Shown here: positions 1 through 9,900 of the stretch, piece by piece
Position numbering within the stretch: the first letter of the stretch is position 1
Layout of the letters: the number at the start of each line of letters is the position of its first letter
Origin: Lineolata rhizophorae
Lineage: Eukaryota > Ascomycota > Dothideomycetes > Lineolatales > Lineolataceae
Direction of reading: 5' to 3'
Length of the DNA: 30,983 bases
NCBI GenBank assembly: GCA_010093515.1
Contig: MU001711.1
Coordinates: 24,296 to 55,278, forward strand
Position numbers and translations under genes: made by a program
The notes under the pieces: model-generated
The model's input: only the letters and a program-made list of their open reading frames with translations
What the model was told of the DNA's origin: nothing
The model's database searches: none

Positions 1-260
1 GGGCAGCAGAGTTTGAAACACAAAATAAAAGATTAAATAGTCAACTTGAGGCTCTTAAGCCTCAACAGCCACGAAAGAAAGTTCGTGTTAATCCAAATCA
101 ACGATTTGCAGATATAGATACAATCATGGTTGCTGTACAGGCCTCACAACTTCTTGAGGCACAACGGGATGCCGACGCTGAGGAACGGGCAGCAGAAAGA
201 GTAGCAGCTGAAACAGCAGCTCAAACACTTCAGTCTATGTGTACAGAGTGGCAATTGTAA
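1..260 (+). CDS. C-terminal end of a pogo/Fot-type DNA transposase (cut by window edge)
   Basis: An open frame enters from the left edge (first full codon at 3) and stops at 258-260, giving about 85 residues. It carries the basic stretch PRKKVRVNPNQRFADIDTI, followed by an alanine/glutamate/arginine-rich helical tail. This basic block plus helical tail is how fungal pogo-like (Fot1/Pot2 group, Tc1-mariner superfamily) transposases typically end, after the DDE endonuclease domain. The catalytic core lies outside the window, so I cannot judge whether the element is active. Short tandem repeats at 314-346 probably belong to its terminal region. The family call rests on the tail alone and is inference; a host DNA-binding protein of similar composition cannot be excluded. 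Confidence 0.55.
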   Translation, partial: AAEFETQNKRLNSQLEALKPQQPRKKVRVNPNQRFADIDTIMVAVQASQLLEAQRDADAEERAAERVAAETAAQTLQSMCTEWQL

Positions 261-313
261 CTACGTTGAGAGAATAAACACGATTTTTCATGAGGATGGG
301 TGGTTTCGGGTCA

Positions 314-346
314 GTGAGTTGGAACCCCGGGTGACTCGGAACCCGG
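314..346. repeat. Two tandem 16-17 bp repeats, likely subterminal repeats of the left transposon
   Basis: GTGAGTTGGAACCCCGG at 314-330 is followed at once by GTGACTCGGAACCCGG at 331-346. The two copies differ at two bases and by one missing C. They sit 54 bp after the transposase stop, where the terminal inverted repeat would be expected. The partner end lies outside the window, so the exact border cannot be fixed. Confidence 0.5.
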
Positions 347-360
347 TCAGCTAGCTTAAG

Positions 361-410
361 TGTCAGAATATTAGGTGGCCCATTTGGGCCTAGTTCGCCA
401 ACCCCTGACA
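361..410. repeat. 50-bp segment with inverted ends TGTCAG/CTGACA and an inner palindrome
   Basis: The segment starts TGTCAG and ends CTGACA. Inside it GGCCCA (377-382), TT and TGGGCC (385-390) form a perfect palindrome. TG...CA ends are also a hallmark of retroelement LTRs, and this could be the edge of an old solo LTR, but I could not find a matching flanking duplication. Only the inverted repeats are certain. Confidence 0.4.
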
Positions 411-1721
411 GGGATTCTACAAGTGTATTTATGCAGCCTCAGATAGCACCATGTTTCCAATGTCAATGGACTTGGCCTACCCATTCCAGATTTCCACTGG
501 AATCTGACAATAAGTACAGAAGGATCGTCGGCTATACAAACCGTAAGGCTAAGCAAGGCAAGCAGGTAGCAGCCATAAGTGACGAGACTACATATATACT
601 TCCACGTCCTAGCGCATGATTTTCGTGACAGGGCAATAGGATAACGGTTTTTTTTTTTTTTTGCCTCATTCTTGTCAGGCATCAATACCTTTGAAGAGGG
701 CATAGTTCTATACTCGCATGATCTCCTGTATTCAAGGATCTAACACGAATCCGTGCCACTTGTAAGTGCAGAGTACAATCAGTTTCACTCGACTTGTAGA
801 ATTAGTAAACTTGGTTATATGGGACTAGTAAGTAGTCTGTATATAGCGATGCAAATCTTATAGAGCTGGAATCGTTACCTTCATTTTCCGGCTTATAATA
901 ACCTGTCCGCCCGTAGGGGAATTTGGGTAAGCGGCTTTCGGATAAGCTGCAGCAGTTGGCTAGGCGTAGCCTTGGCATCTTGAAGGCAAGCACCCGGCCT
1001 GCGCCCCGCTATGTCTCCAAGGTTTCGGGCTTTATACTCAATGTTTTACCAATATAGCTAGTAAAGCCGCTGAATCGAATCTATGCAAGGCATTCAATAT
1101 CTGAACTCCACCCTTGATACACCGAAACTTCCAACCACGTAATACTACTCTATTAGCTGGGCTACCTGGTCAAGTTATCTCAACGTTCCACCACTTCTAT
1201 AGGTCATTTCATTCTTACAGCACGCTTTACCGTTTATATCCGCATTTGCATGCATATATGCATTAGTGCCTGCGTCATTTTCTTTTCGGTGGTACAAAAA
1301 GATAGTTCGCGCCCCACTGTTGCCTATTAAACCCCCTGGTGTCAAGCACTTCTTCTCATTGCTATATGCCAATCGACTCCCACCATACATTCCGGGAAAT
1401 TTTTGGCCTTGTGATACGCCGATAAGGTGGGCCAATTACTAAAGATCGCGCTGCGGCTCTCGCTACGCGCTTACGTTTTTCGCTCACGACCACCTGTCTC
1501 TTAGCTATCCTGTCACGTGAATCTCTGGGCGTCCTACGCTAGATACCAACGAAAGTGGTGTCTCCCCGCTCACTTTGGGAAGATTACAAAGGAACGAAGT
1601 ATAATCCGGTCGGCGAAAATCCAGGCTAAATCCCGCACCCGCTACCAATATTTAACGTTTTACCAGTACATCGAAAAAGCTCTATCTAGCAGACTTAGTT
1701 TGGCAGACAAGGTCGTCAGGA
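411..1721. other. Gene-poor stretch beside the left transposon
   Basis: About 1.3 kb without a frame that resembles a known protein or shows a consistent exon pattern. It contains a T-rich homopolymer run near 649-662. The frames here are short, differ between strands, and lack domains or low-complexity coding character. The composition is AT-richer than the housekeeping block further right, which fits a transposon-rich segment. Old decayed repeats are possible but I could not identify any. Confidence 0.5.
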
Positions 1722-2264
1722 ATGTCTGGTTTACTTAATGAAATCACTTCAGCGATGCGTGAGAAGGAACAAGAACTGGTGGCAGTAGAGGGGGAGAGAG
1801 AGGCACTTGAAGAGTTCATTGAAAGCCTGGAAGAAACTATTGGGAAGAGACAGGCAAGTTTACTTGCCTCGAGCGCCGATAGTGCACGGAGAGCGAGGGG
1901 ACAAGCAGAAGTGATGTCGCTAGAGCAGCAGCGAAACAACAGAAAATGTCACGGAGTGACACTGCGCACCCACCATACTGTTGTGTGCGTAACTGGTTGA
2001 CATGGCGACAGCCGCCTAGGCGACTGTCGCCCACCTTTTCTTCGCACGCACGCCGACTTGTAGATAGTTCTTCACGCAACGTCTTGTTAATTGAGCACCC
2101 TTTCATCGCGAATCAGTCTAGTTAGCGCGGCTGAGCGCTCTTCATCAGCGACTTACGACCGCTTCTACCGCTTTCGTGACAGAAAAAGAGACCTAGAGCA
2201 GATTAAAGAGCGGCAGAATGTTCTAAGAGAGTCTATAAAGCTGTTACGCAATGATAGTGCCTGA
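1722..2264 (+). pseudogene. Coiled-coil coding stretch in two same-frame pieces, unrecognised (broken or spliced)
   Basis: An ATG at 1722 opens about 70 residues of charged heptad-like sequence rich in Glu, Leu and Arg (MREKEQELVAVEGEREALEE), typical of a coiled coil. In the same frame, after an interruption of roughly 170 bp, a second stretch (about 2091-2264) continues with the same character, including YDRFYRFRDRKRDLEQI, and ends at a TGA at 2262-2264. Both pieces in one frame suggest either an intron whose splice sites I could not settle, or one gene interrupted by an insertion or decay. The interruption holds a strong palindrome (2004-2031). I do not recognise the family. It could be the remnant of a mobile-element accessory protein or an orphan host gene. 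Confidence 0.35.
2004..2031. repeat. 28-bp imperfect palindrome (potential cruciform)
   Basis: GGCGACAG (2004-2011) pairs with CTGTCGCC (2024-2031). The 12-nt centre contains the perfect palindrome CGCCTAGGCG (2013-2022), so almost the whole segment is self-complementary. About 70 bp upstream, TGTCACGGAGTGACA is a second small inverted repeat. Both lie in the gap between the two coiled-coil coding pieces. They may be part of a small insertion. Confidence 0.55.
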
Positions 2265-2314
2265 TATCTAGTGGATGACATTGGAAGAACTTTGTTAGGA
2301 TATAGGCATGCTAC

Positions 2315-4037
2315 TTATTTCCGAATCCATCTGAGAATAATAATTGAAGCTGCTATGAGAGAGCTCCCCGAAAGTAAAGCTAGATGATAGTGATAATCAG
2401 GAAACCTGGGAAAGTGACATTCAGCTTCTTGCAACCTAATAATGTGGAAATGCCGCACATACCGATATGTTGAAGCAGATGGCGTTAAAAAGCCAACCAG
2501 ACGTTGAAGGAATCTGGCATTCGTCCGCTGCGGTAGTCCATTCTCGTGGGAAGTTTGTATTCGCAGCTGCTCCATAGTGGCAGCCGGGGGGCATTCCTCG
2601 CGTGGCTTGGGCTCAATACCTAGGCTTCTCAGTTCCTTCAAGTACTCGGCCGCCTCGTCCATTTTCTTTTGCACGAGCTTATTTTGCTTGGAGCTGGCGT
2701 CAGCCTCATAGAAAGCCCTTACCCTGCTCTCTCGGGATTCAGAGCCGTGATAGTAATGGTCGAGAATTTTCCAAAAGATCTCAATGCATTTGTCCGGACG
2801 GAGCAGAGCGTAGGCTATGCAAAAGCTCTCGCAGTCCAAGTTCTTTGACCATAAACTGGCGAGTGGGTGGAGGAACGGAAATCTCCGAAGTTCTGGGGAA
2901 TATCGACTAGACGTTTGTATACGAGTTCTTAAGGCCCTGTCAAATCGTGATAGCGCTGCTGCGAGGAACATGCTTTTGACTCCATGGCATGCTGAGGCTA
3001 TATCATCTCCGGAAACCCAGCCAGGGGGTACAAAAAGTTGCGGTGGAACAGTTCGACTCCACTCCCAGTCAATAATAGCTTTGATGTTGCAATCTTCGTC
3101 GACAATGATATTAGAAGGAAGCAGATCACCATGCATCAAACAATAGGGACCGTGGTTTAGCTCAGGATCCACCCAATCCATAATCCCTGATCGGAATTTG
3201 TGGAGGTCGTACAAGTCATCTCTAGCATCTTTCTCCGTCAGAACGCTGTCGCGGGCACGAATAAAGTCATTGAAAGCAAGACCGGTTAAAGCGTAGTAGT
3301 AATCAATAGCAGAGGCGAAGGTGCGGTTCACTGGGACAACGGCAGATGGATCTAGGCCCCCTAGCTCTTGCTCGCTAATAGTGCTGGAAAGAGGGCGGTT
3401 ACAACCAAAGGACCAGGACGAACCATCGACGTCAAGCGTAAGAGCGCCGATGGAGTCAAAGCGCTGATCATATAACTCGAGATATATATCGGCCAGCTGC
3501 TCGAATATATGCTTTCTCCGTTCCCCGCTCCCGCTCGCCACGTCATCTTGTGTCAATTGCCGTCCGTCGATGTACTCGAGAAGCATATAAGGGACACGGA
3601 TGAGGTTATCGCTACCCACAGAGTAACCGAAGAGTCGGGGAATAGGGATCTTGGTCTTTTGGGCAACGTACCTGCAGGGTGAATGGTCAACTTCCTATCG
3701 TTCTTGTGCGTCCTATTTCTAGTACTAACTTCATAGTTGCAATTTCGGCACGCATTTTCTCCTCCGGGAACCCGAGTCGGGGCACGATTGGAATCCGCAC
3801 CACCCATTTATCGCCTTTGTCGGACTCCGGTTCTGAGTTGAACACGATAAAGTAGCATAAATTGAAGCTACCCTTTCTCATCTCCATGAAAATGCGGCAG
3901 GGTTCTCCATCACGGAATGATGATGCCAGAGCGCAGATAGCATCTGTGTGAATCGAAGCGATGTAGTCGTCGACTGCACGCTGCACATCTCGGGATTTGA
4001 TTTGATTCAGACGCATCCCGGGATAGCGAGCCGCCAA
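2315..4037 (-). CDS. Aminoglycoside phosphotransferase (APH)-fold small-molecule kinase
   Basis: Two exons on the minus strand, 4037-3730 and 3671-2315, are separated by a 58-bp intron (GTTAGT...CTGCAG). Joining them gives 554 residues and the continuous motif EIATMKYVAQKTKIPIPRLF, which is typical of the family across the N-lobe lysine region. The Brenner motif HGDLLPSN (about residues 283-290) supplies the catalytic Asp and Asn. IIDWEWS follows, with the metal-binding Asp near 304. Fungal members of this large family are mostly uncharacterised and phosphorylate small molecules or act as choline-kinase-like enzymes; the substrate here is unknown. The last ~60 residues end in a hydrophobic stretch and do not look conserved, so a missed 3' intron or an earlier true stop is possible. 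A hAT miniature element sits about 275 bp upstream of the start. Confidence 0.88.
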
Positions 4038-4304
4038 TACGATCGTTAGGCTTCAGAGGATAGCAGCAAACGGAGAAAAGGGGGAGGAACAACGAAGAGG
4101 ACATCGAGGATCTTTCTGCGTTGGAGAAGTAAAAACGTCGGAGAACCTTGGATGGTGATTGGAGAATTAGGGACCCGACAGTGCATTTAGAGGCGCATAC
4201 TGCTGTTCTTTCGGGCACGCGGGCGTGTAGGGAGTTTGAAAAGTGCAGGTCGTGAATGGCTTAGATGGTGGAGATGGAGGGGAGCTGGAAAGCCGGCGCG
4301 TCTA

Positions 4305-4312
4305 CCCATGCT
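4305..4312. repeat. Left target-site duplication of the hAT element
   Basis: CCCATGCT immediately left of the element; identical to the copy at 4724-4731. Confidence 0.88.
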
Positions 4313-4723
4313 CAGGGTTGGCAACGATACCAATAGTATTACATAAACCGATAGATAGCCGACCGATAGTTGGACCAATAGATACCAATACTATTGATTA
4401 GCTAATCAATACTTATCAATACCCCGCTTCACCAAAGAAAAATTTTTACGATGCAGCTTACCAAGTACGGCCAATAAGCAATTAGCTAATAAAATCTGGA
4501 CCAGCTGCTACAAGTACATATTATTTAATTGCAAAACTAAATTTTCGTACGAAAATAAAGCAAGATAATTTTTTAAAGTATACTAAGTAGCATATATTAT
4601 ATGGCAGGGTATTTAAATGCTGCGAAGCCGGAAGTATTGATAATACTACCGATAGATACCGATAGATACCGATACACGCTAAGTATCTATCGGTCGCTAT
4701 CGATACTATCGTTGCCAACCCTG
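4313..4723. mobile_element. Non-autonomous hAT-type miniature element (MITE), 411 bp
   Basis: The left end reads CAGGGTTGGCAACGATA and the right end is its exact reverse complement, giving a 17-bp terminal inverted repeat. The flanks are a perfect 8-bp duplication, CCCATGCT, at 4305-4312 and 4724-4731. CAGGG termini plus an 8-bp target duplication are the signature of the hAT superfamily. The interior is AT-rich, has no transposase frame, and carries repeated ACCGATAG/GATAGATACC motifs near both ends that probably bind transposase. It must move with a transposase supplied elsewhere. The intact duplication and exact terminal match suggest a fairly recent insertion, between the divergent APH and DUF6536 genes. 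Confidence 0.9.
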
Positions 4724-4731
4724 CCCATGCT
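4724..4731. repeat. Right target-site duplication of the hAT element
   Basis: CCCATGCT immediately right of the element; identical to the copy at 4305-4312. Confidence 0.88.
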
Positions 4732-5480
4732 TGCAGCGTTAGCGCGATCGCGTTGTGGCGTAGTCGGATTGTGGCGCGTGCGCTACCCAACACATTCATA
4801 ACACCAGCTTAGGTAAGCCAGTTGCGGAGACGGCTTTTGAGCTCTCAGATGCTCGCGTTCCTAGAAGCGTTGTCTCGATATCAACCACCTCTGCCGAGCC
4901 AAACAGCGGCTGGACACGCGCAAGGCTTTTTCGTCGCTGGCCTCGTCTGCACAGGGCCACGATGCGTGGGAGCGTGCCGGCCTTCGTGGGGATTGACCGC
5001 TTCAACCACTCGGCTTCGGGCAACGCACGCTTATCAGCCAGCACTCAGCCTCACGACAAGCACGGCGTTACGCCATGTACAGTCGACATGTTTGCAATGC
5101 CATTTCTCTCAAGCGGCTATATATATCTACACGGTCTGCTCCGGGCCCAACAGCGGGGCCGGTGATTGCCTAATTTTGCCATGGGGCGGAGGCTGAGTAG
5201 GGCGTCATGCATGGACACTGAGAGCCACACGCTCTGATTCGCGAGGTCGGAGGGCTGTTATCCCGACGCATCGCAACGCGCTTCGCGTCCATTGGACCCC
5301 GCCTTGACTTCGCTGCGCGTCTTCTGTTTCCGGCGAACATGTGCTTTGGTGGGACGACATTCCAGCCTGGCGCGCCAGCGGTCATATCTGCCCTCCGTCC
5401 GAACGGGCTACCGCGATGCTCTCACGCCGCCTCGTGCAGGCAAATATCTGCCATATGGCAGGTCTTTCTGGCCTTCCGTG
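4732..5480. other. Intergenic region upstream of the DUF6536 gene
   Basis: About 750 bp between the hAT element and the likely start of the DUF6536 gene. Open frames occur on both strands (82 and 124 residues among them), but none shows a recognisable domain or splice pattern, and they overlap each other. It most likely holds the promoter and 5' leader of the downstream gene. An in-frame ATG further upstream (5292) would add 63 unconserved-looking residues to that gene. Confidence 0.5.
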
Positions 5481-7855
5481 ATGTCCCCAGTCTACGAAGC
5501 CTACACTTGGACACCAAACGTCTCGCAGGGATCTTTTTCGGAGCTCGTCAACTACGGCTCGCAGTACAGCCTCATACCGAACCGACTCCGCGAGCAGACC
5601 TGGAGGCAGCGGCATCTTTCGTCCTGGAAAGTCGGAGTTGCTGCCTTCTCCATCGCCGGCATCGCCATCCTCTTGACCAATATTGCTGTGGTGGTTTTTG
5701 TTGTCCTCACATACAACAAGCCCGGCGATCAGCTCATTCCGGTGCTTACTGGTAGCTGTGATCAGACCCAACGTTTGAACACATGGATCCACTTCGTGGT
5801 CAATATCGTCTCCACTATTCTTCTTTGCGGGTCCAACTATTACATGCAGATTCTTTCGGCGCCCACTCGACACGTAGTAAGCCAACTTTTCCCGATCTCA
5901 GAGCCGTTTCTGACAGAATCAGATCAATAGAGAACATGCATACCGGCGTTGGCTAGATATCGGCATTCCTAGCGTCCGGAACTTGCATATGATACCGGCG
6001 CCTCGGAAGGCCCTATGGGGAGTGATACTTCTGGTATCCCTTCCCCTCCACCTAGCGTAAGTGTATGTGGCCCATATTTGGAAACTATCCTAACGCTAAG
6101 AAGATACAATTCCGTGTTCTCTCATTCATGGACACGGCAAGCGTATGCCGCGGCGCTAATCAATTCCAACTTCATCACGGGAGCTTCATTCGACGCCGGA
6201 AGTTCGGACAACAATAAACTCTTTGGGGACATCCAGGCCAATTCGACCGGCTATTTTAGACTTAGTGCCGCCGACTGCGTTCGTGAATACAACCACAAAA
6301 CGTTGCTGGATCGCGGAAATGTTCTTGTTGTCACGTCCGTTCCAACTCGGCAGCCTGGCAACAGCATACTAGCAATGGATGACTTTGTAGGCGTGAGAAT
6401 CGAAGACGGATCATGGGATTGGATGTGTGCTTCGTGTGACGAAGGTTACTGCTATACCGGTAATGAGGGTTGTGACCTTTCGACAGTCATAGATGGATCA
6501 ACGCCGTGGACACCTTTTCTTTACAACATAACGGTTGATTATTGCGCCAGCGAATACCGAGGCGAGCAATGCAGCCTGAACTTTTGTACGTTTCGTCTAA
6601 CTGCCACAAGACTACATGCTTACGGCGAACAGCACTTGGATTTATGACGTTCGTCTGCGTCTGCAACTTTATTTATGTCGTCTGTTTCATGATCCTCTGG
6701 TCAGCCTCTGCAACTGGACCTCTGCTCACCATTGGCGATGCGATCAAGTCCTTTCTTGACCAAGCGGATTTCACAACTTCGGGAATCTGCCTGTCGGGAA
6801 AGCATGAAATCAACCAACAATGGTCCGGCACCGACTATTCACCACTCAAAGGAGGAATTTGGAATCCACGCACGTACTACTGGTTCCAGGCATGTAGTAC
6901 TTGGAGGTTGTTACTTTGTCTTGCATTGTAAGGTTCCAACTCTGAGATCTATTTTGTGAAGCAATACTGACTGTCGAAAAAGATGTATATCCATAGTTAC
7001 GGCGCCTTCGGTTTTGCTCGGCATAGGTTTGACTCAGCATGGAGCAGCTGGCATGAGCTTTTGGAAAACGGGATTCGGAACCAGCAACATTGGTTATGAA
7101 CCCACTTTTGTCCTTTCCTTTGGGCACGGAATCTACCAACAGAAGCGGCTGTTGAATAACATCCTTTTGGCAAATTCACCGCAACTTTTCCTTTCTCTCA
7201 CGTATCTCCTGTAAGCCTCACTTACACTTCTACATCACTATGTCGGGCATTCTAACTTGTCCATATCAGTTACAACAACATCCTGACCAGCATGCTTGTT
7301 GGCCTAGAATGGATATCCTTCGCCCACAAGCGCTTCTCCCTCCGTGTCAGCAAGCCCTGCGGCAGACAGCGCGCCACCTTCTGGCTGCAGCTCCCCTATC
7401 GCTACTCACTCCCGCTCATCCTCTCTACCACGGTCCTCCACTGGCTCGCTTCACAAGCTATTTTCCTCGACCACCGTCTAGTGCAGCAGTCCTGGCGCGG
7501 CGGAGAGTACGCCGACAGCAACGCCGGCCACGTGCTTACCGTCGGTTACTCGCCCTTCGCACTTGTCTTCTGCCTCGTCGTTGCCGTGGGCATGACGGCC
7601 GCGCTCGTCGCCCTCGCCTTGCGCAGGTACCGGCGCGGCATGCCGCTCGCGGGATCCTGCAGCGCTGCCATCAGCGCCGCGTGCCATCCGCCGCGCTGCG
7701 ATGCGGACGCGTCGGCCCTGCCGGTTAAGTGGGGCGCGCTGATAGAGGAGCCGGTCGACGGCGTCGGGCATTGCACGTTTACAAGCTTGCGGGTTGAGCC
7801 GCCGAATGGCGGGAGGAGGTATGCGGGGATGGGCAAAGCTTTTCGAGGTGTCTAG
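5481..7855 (+). CDS. DUF6536 multi-pass membrane protein
   Basis: Six exons by splice motifs and phase: 5481-5876, 5923-6056, 6104-6585, 6633-6927, 6983-7210 and 7270-7855, giving 706 residues. Introns are very short (46, 47, 47, 55 and 59 bp). The first intron's donor could also be 5874. Family landmarks: a first membrane segment after WKVGVAAFSIAGIAILL; then TGSCD, NTWIHFVVNIVSTILLCGSN, LSAPTR and WLDIGIPSVRNL; a long lumenal/extracellular Cys-containing loop; and C-terminal segments around GIGLTQHG, NNILTSMLVGLEW and RVSKPCGRQRATFWLQLPYR. These mark the fungal DUF6536 family, which is widespread, multi-pass and of unknown function. The C-terminus after the last membrane segment is GC-rich and cytosolic-looking. 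The start at 5481 is preferred because residues encoded upstream lack family character. Confidence 0.88.
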
Positions 7856-8640
7856 GATCAATTTGGGACTCCTTTGGGATATGGTGTTTAGGGATATTCT
7901 GGTTGCTTGGTGGCTTCGTTCGGTTTTCTGTGGCGCGTACGATGCTTGCACACTCGGAAGGCGGTACAGGATACGCACAGTCACCACACAAAGCCTGAGC
8001 TTTCGAAAAGACTCTATACTCTAGTAGTAGTCGTGGGCCCTGTCGGAAGAAGTGTGTTGCTATTGGGAGAGTTGGTTCAACCCCTACACGTACGGTCGCG
8101 TACGTAAAACACTAGATACAGAGCACAAGAAAACAATCCGTATTCTGACAGGCCCTAGCCTGTTAAGAGAATGGAACGCCCAGCTCGGCGCAAGTGCATC
8201 ATGCCGCCAAGCGCTGCGCCTCACAGCCCGCCCTTCCACGTGATTGCAGCCCCGCTCTAGGCGCCCCATCACCTTGCAAATTACTGTTTGCAACCTCATC
8301 AAAAAATTTAGGCTTCCATTTCGGACCAATCTTGCAGAACCAATATTACAACTAAAGTTGCCCAGTCCAACGCCTTCCTGGTAATCGTCTTCAGGGGCCT
8401 ACGCGACGCTAGGCATTGCATTCCCCAAGAATCCCACATTCACTTTCACAGAAGTGTATGAAACTCCCAACCTCAGAGAAGGCGCGCACCGCGCAACAAG
8501 CACCTCTCAAGGTCATCCCATGAATAACTCGACATGGAGATACGATTTTCAGATAAACTTTTGGATCTGCTAAGGACCACGACTCAATGTGCGAATAGTC
8601 TTAGCTGACACACTTCTCAGTGCCAGGCTGAACTTTTAGA
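7856..8640. other. Intergenic region between the DUF6536 and kinase genes
   Basis: About 785 bp. It should contain the 3' end of the membrane-protein transcript and the promoter of the kinase gene. The short frames on both strands overlap and show no domain. I see no tRNA, inverted terminal repeat or other structured element. Confidence 0.5.
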
Positions 8641-9747
8641 ATGGACAGTCCGCCGCCGGAGCTGGATTGGGCAGGCCGGGGTACATCCCACGTTGACTTT
8701 GCGCGAGACGAAAAACCTCCGCTTGAAGAAGGACGATTCCTTGGCCATGGGGTCAATGGTGGAGTGTACGAAACAACATGCCAAGGCACAGTCCTTGCTT
8801 GGAAGAGACGTTTCTGTCGGACCAAGATTGGTGACGAAGAGAAGAAGGAGATCGAGATCTTGAAGAAGCTCAGCCATCGCCACATCGTCCGTCTGGTTGG
8901 TACTTACACACATCGACAATTCCTTGGCTTGCTTCTCTGGCCCGTTGCACTTTGTGACTGGGCGACACTGTTCGAAGACATTGCAATGTTCGGCCGACGT
9001 TCTCGCGAGACCAATCATCCTACTAGCGAAGACGAAAACTATGAATCGGCTCGGACTCGTGCATACGAAATAACCAGGCGTGACATGCGAGACAATGTTC
9101 CAGATGGGGAATTGCCGGCAGTTGTATTGCGGGCACTTATTTTTTTCCGGCTCATCTCTTCGCTGACTTGCATCTGCAAGGCATTGGAGTATCTGCATGA
9201 TCAGCGTATTAGACATAAAGATATCAAGCCATCCAACATCCTCATTTCAAACGACGGTGTGTGGTTGACCGACTTCGGAAGCTCGACCGACTTTTCGGAG
9301 CTCTCTACGAGTCGCACTGAGAACGGGGGCGGCACGGAAAAATACAAGGCTCCAGAAGTGGCAAATTGCGAGCCGAGCGGCCGGCCGGCGGATATTTTCT
9401 CCCTGGGATGCGTTTTACTGGAGCTTTGTTGGCTGTATAGCGAAGATGGCCCTGTGTTTTGGCGCGAGAGACGTGCTGGTAGCGGCAGTTTCCATGCCAA
9501 TCTGGGTGTCATCCATGAGTGGTTCAAGACCAGCGCCACAGATCTGGACAACGGCGTCCTCGGACACGTATTAATGGAGATCAGGAGAATGTTAGACTAT
9601 AGTCCGGAAGATCGACCGGCTGCGGCGATCCTAGCAGATCACTTTTCCCTAATTTCCTATATGCAAAATGATTCCGGAAGACGAAATTTCTTTCCGGATT
9701 ATTGTTGCGCATCGTTTCGCCCTGTCTCATCTCTCGCGGACACGTAA
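8641..9747 (+). CDS. Serine/threonine protein kinase with an inserted charged segment
   Basis: A single exon of 368 residues. Kinase landmarks in order: glycine loop GHGVNGGVY (35-43), the VAIK-type lysine in LAWK (K55), an alpha-C helix with IEILKKL, the catalytic loop HKDIKPSN (D194, N199), DFG (211-213), the APE motif in KAPEV (237-239) and DIFSLG (D251). All catalytic residues are present, so it should be active. The catalytic loop reads HKD rather than HRD. Between the small lobe and the catalytic loop lies an insertion of about 50 charged residues (roughly 115-165), common in fungal kinases of this type near heterokaryon or stress genes, but no named subfamily is evident. The C-terminus after the kinase fold is short. 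A PUF-type site lies 47 bp after the stop. Substrate unknown. Confidence 0.87.
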   Translation: MDSPPPELDWAGRGTSHVDFARDEKPPLEEGRFLGHGVNGGVYETTCQGTVLAWKRRFCRTKIGDEEKKEIEILKKLSHRHIVRLVGTYTHRQFLGLLLWPVALCDWATLFEDIAMFGRRSRETNHPTSEDENYESARTRAYEITRRDMRDNVPDGELPAVVLRALIFFRLISSLTCICKALEYLHDQRIRHKDIKPSNILISNDGVWLTDFGSSTDFSELSTSRTENGGGTEKYKAPEVANCEPSGRPADIFSLGCVLLELCWLYSEDGPVFWRERRAGSGSFHANLGVIHEWFKTSATDLDNGVLGHVLMEIRRMLDYSPEDRPAAAILADHFSLISYMQNDSGRRNFFPDYCCASFRPVSSLADT

Positions 9748-9793
9748 TTGACATGATAATGAGCCTGGCAGTGGGAGGGACAAGGATTCCAAA

Positions 9794-9801
9794 TGTAAAT
9801 A
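9794..9801 (+). promoter_or_regulatory. PUF-protein consensus TGTAAATA in the kinase 3' region
   Basis: TGTAAATA begins 47 bp after the kinase stop codon, where the 3' UTR would be. UGUAAAUA is the core recognised by Puf3-class RNA-binding proteins. An 8-base match can occur by chance, so this is only a candidate. Confidence 0.3.
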
Positions 9802-9900
9802 TTTCAAGCAGATTTCACCGAGCCTCTATATTGACTGAACCGTGATGTATTCATATTTGAGCTTGGGGCTTGCCCCAATATAAGCACTGCCGCGCATCCC

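Noticed and set aside
361-410. Possible solo LTR edge (TG...CA ends)
   Set aside because: No matching 5-bp flanking duplication and no second end found; kept only as an inverted repeat.
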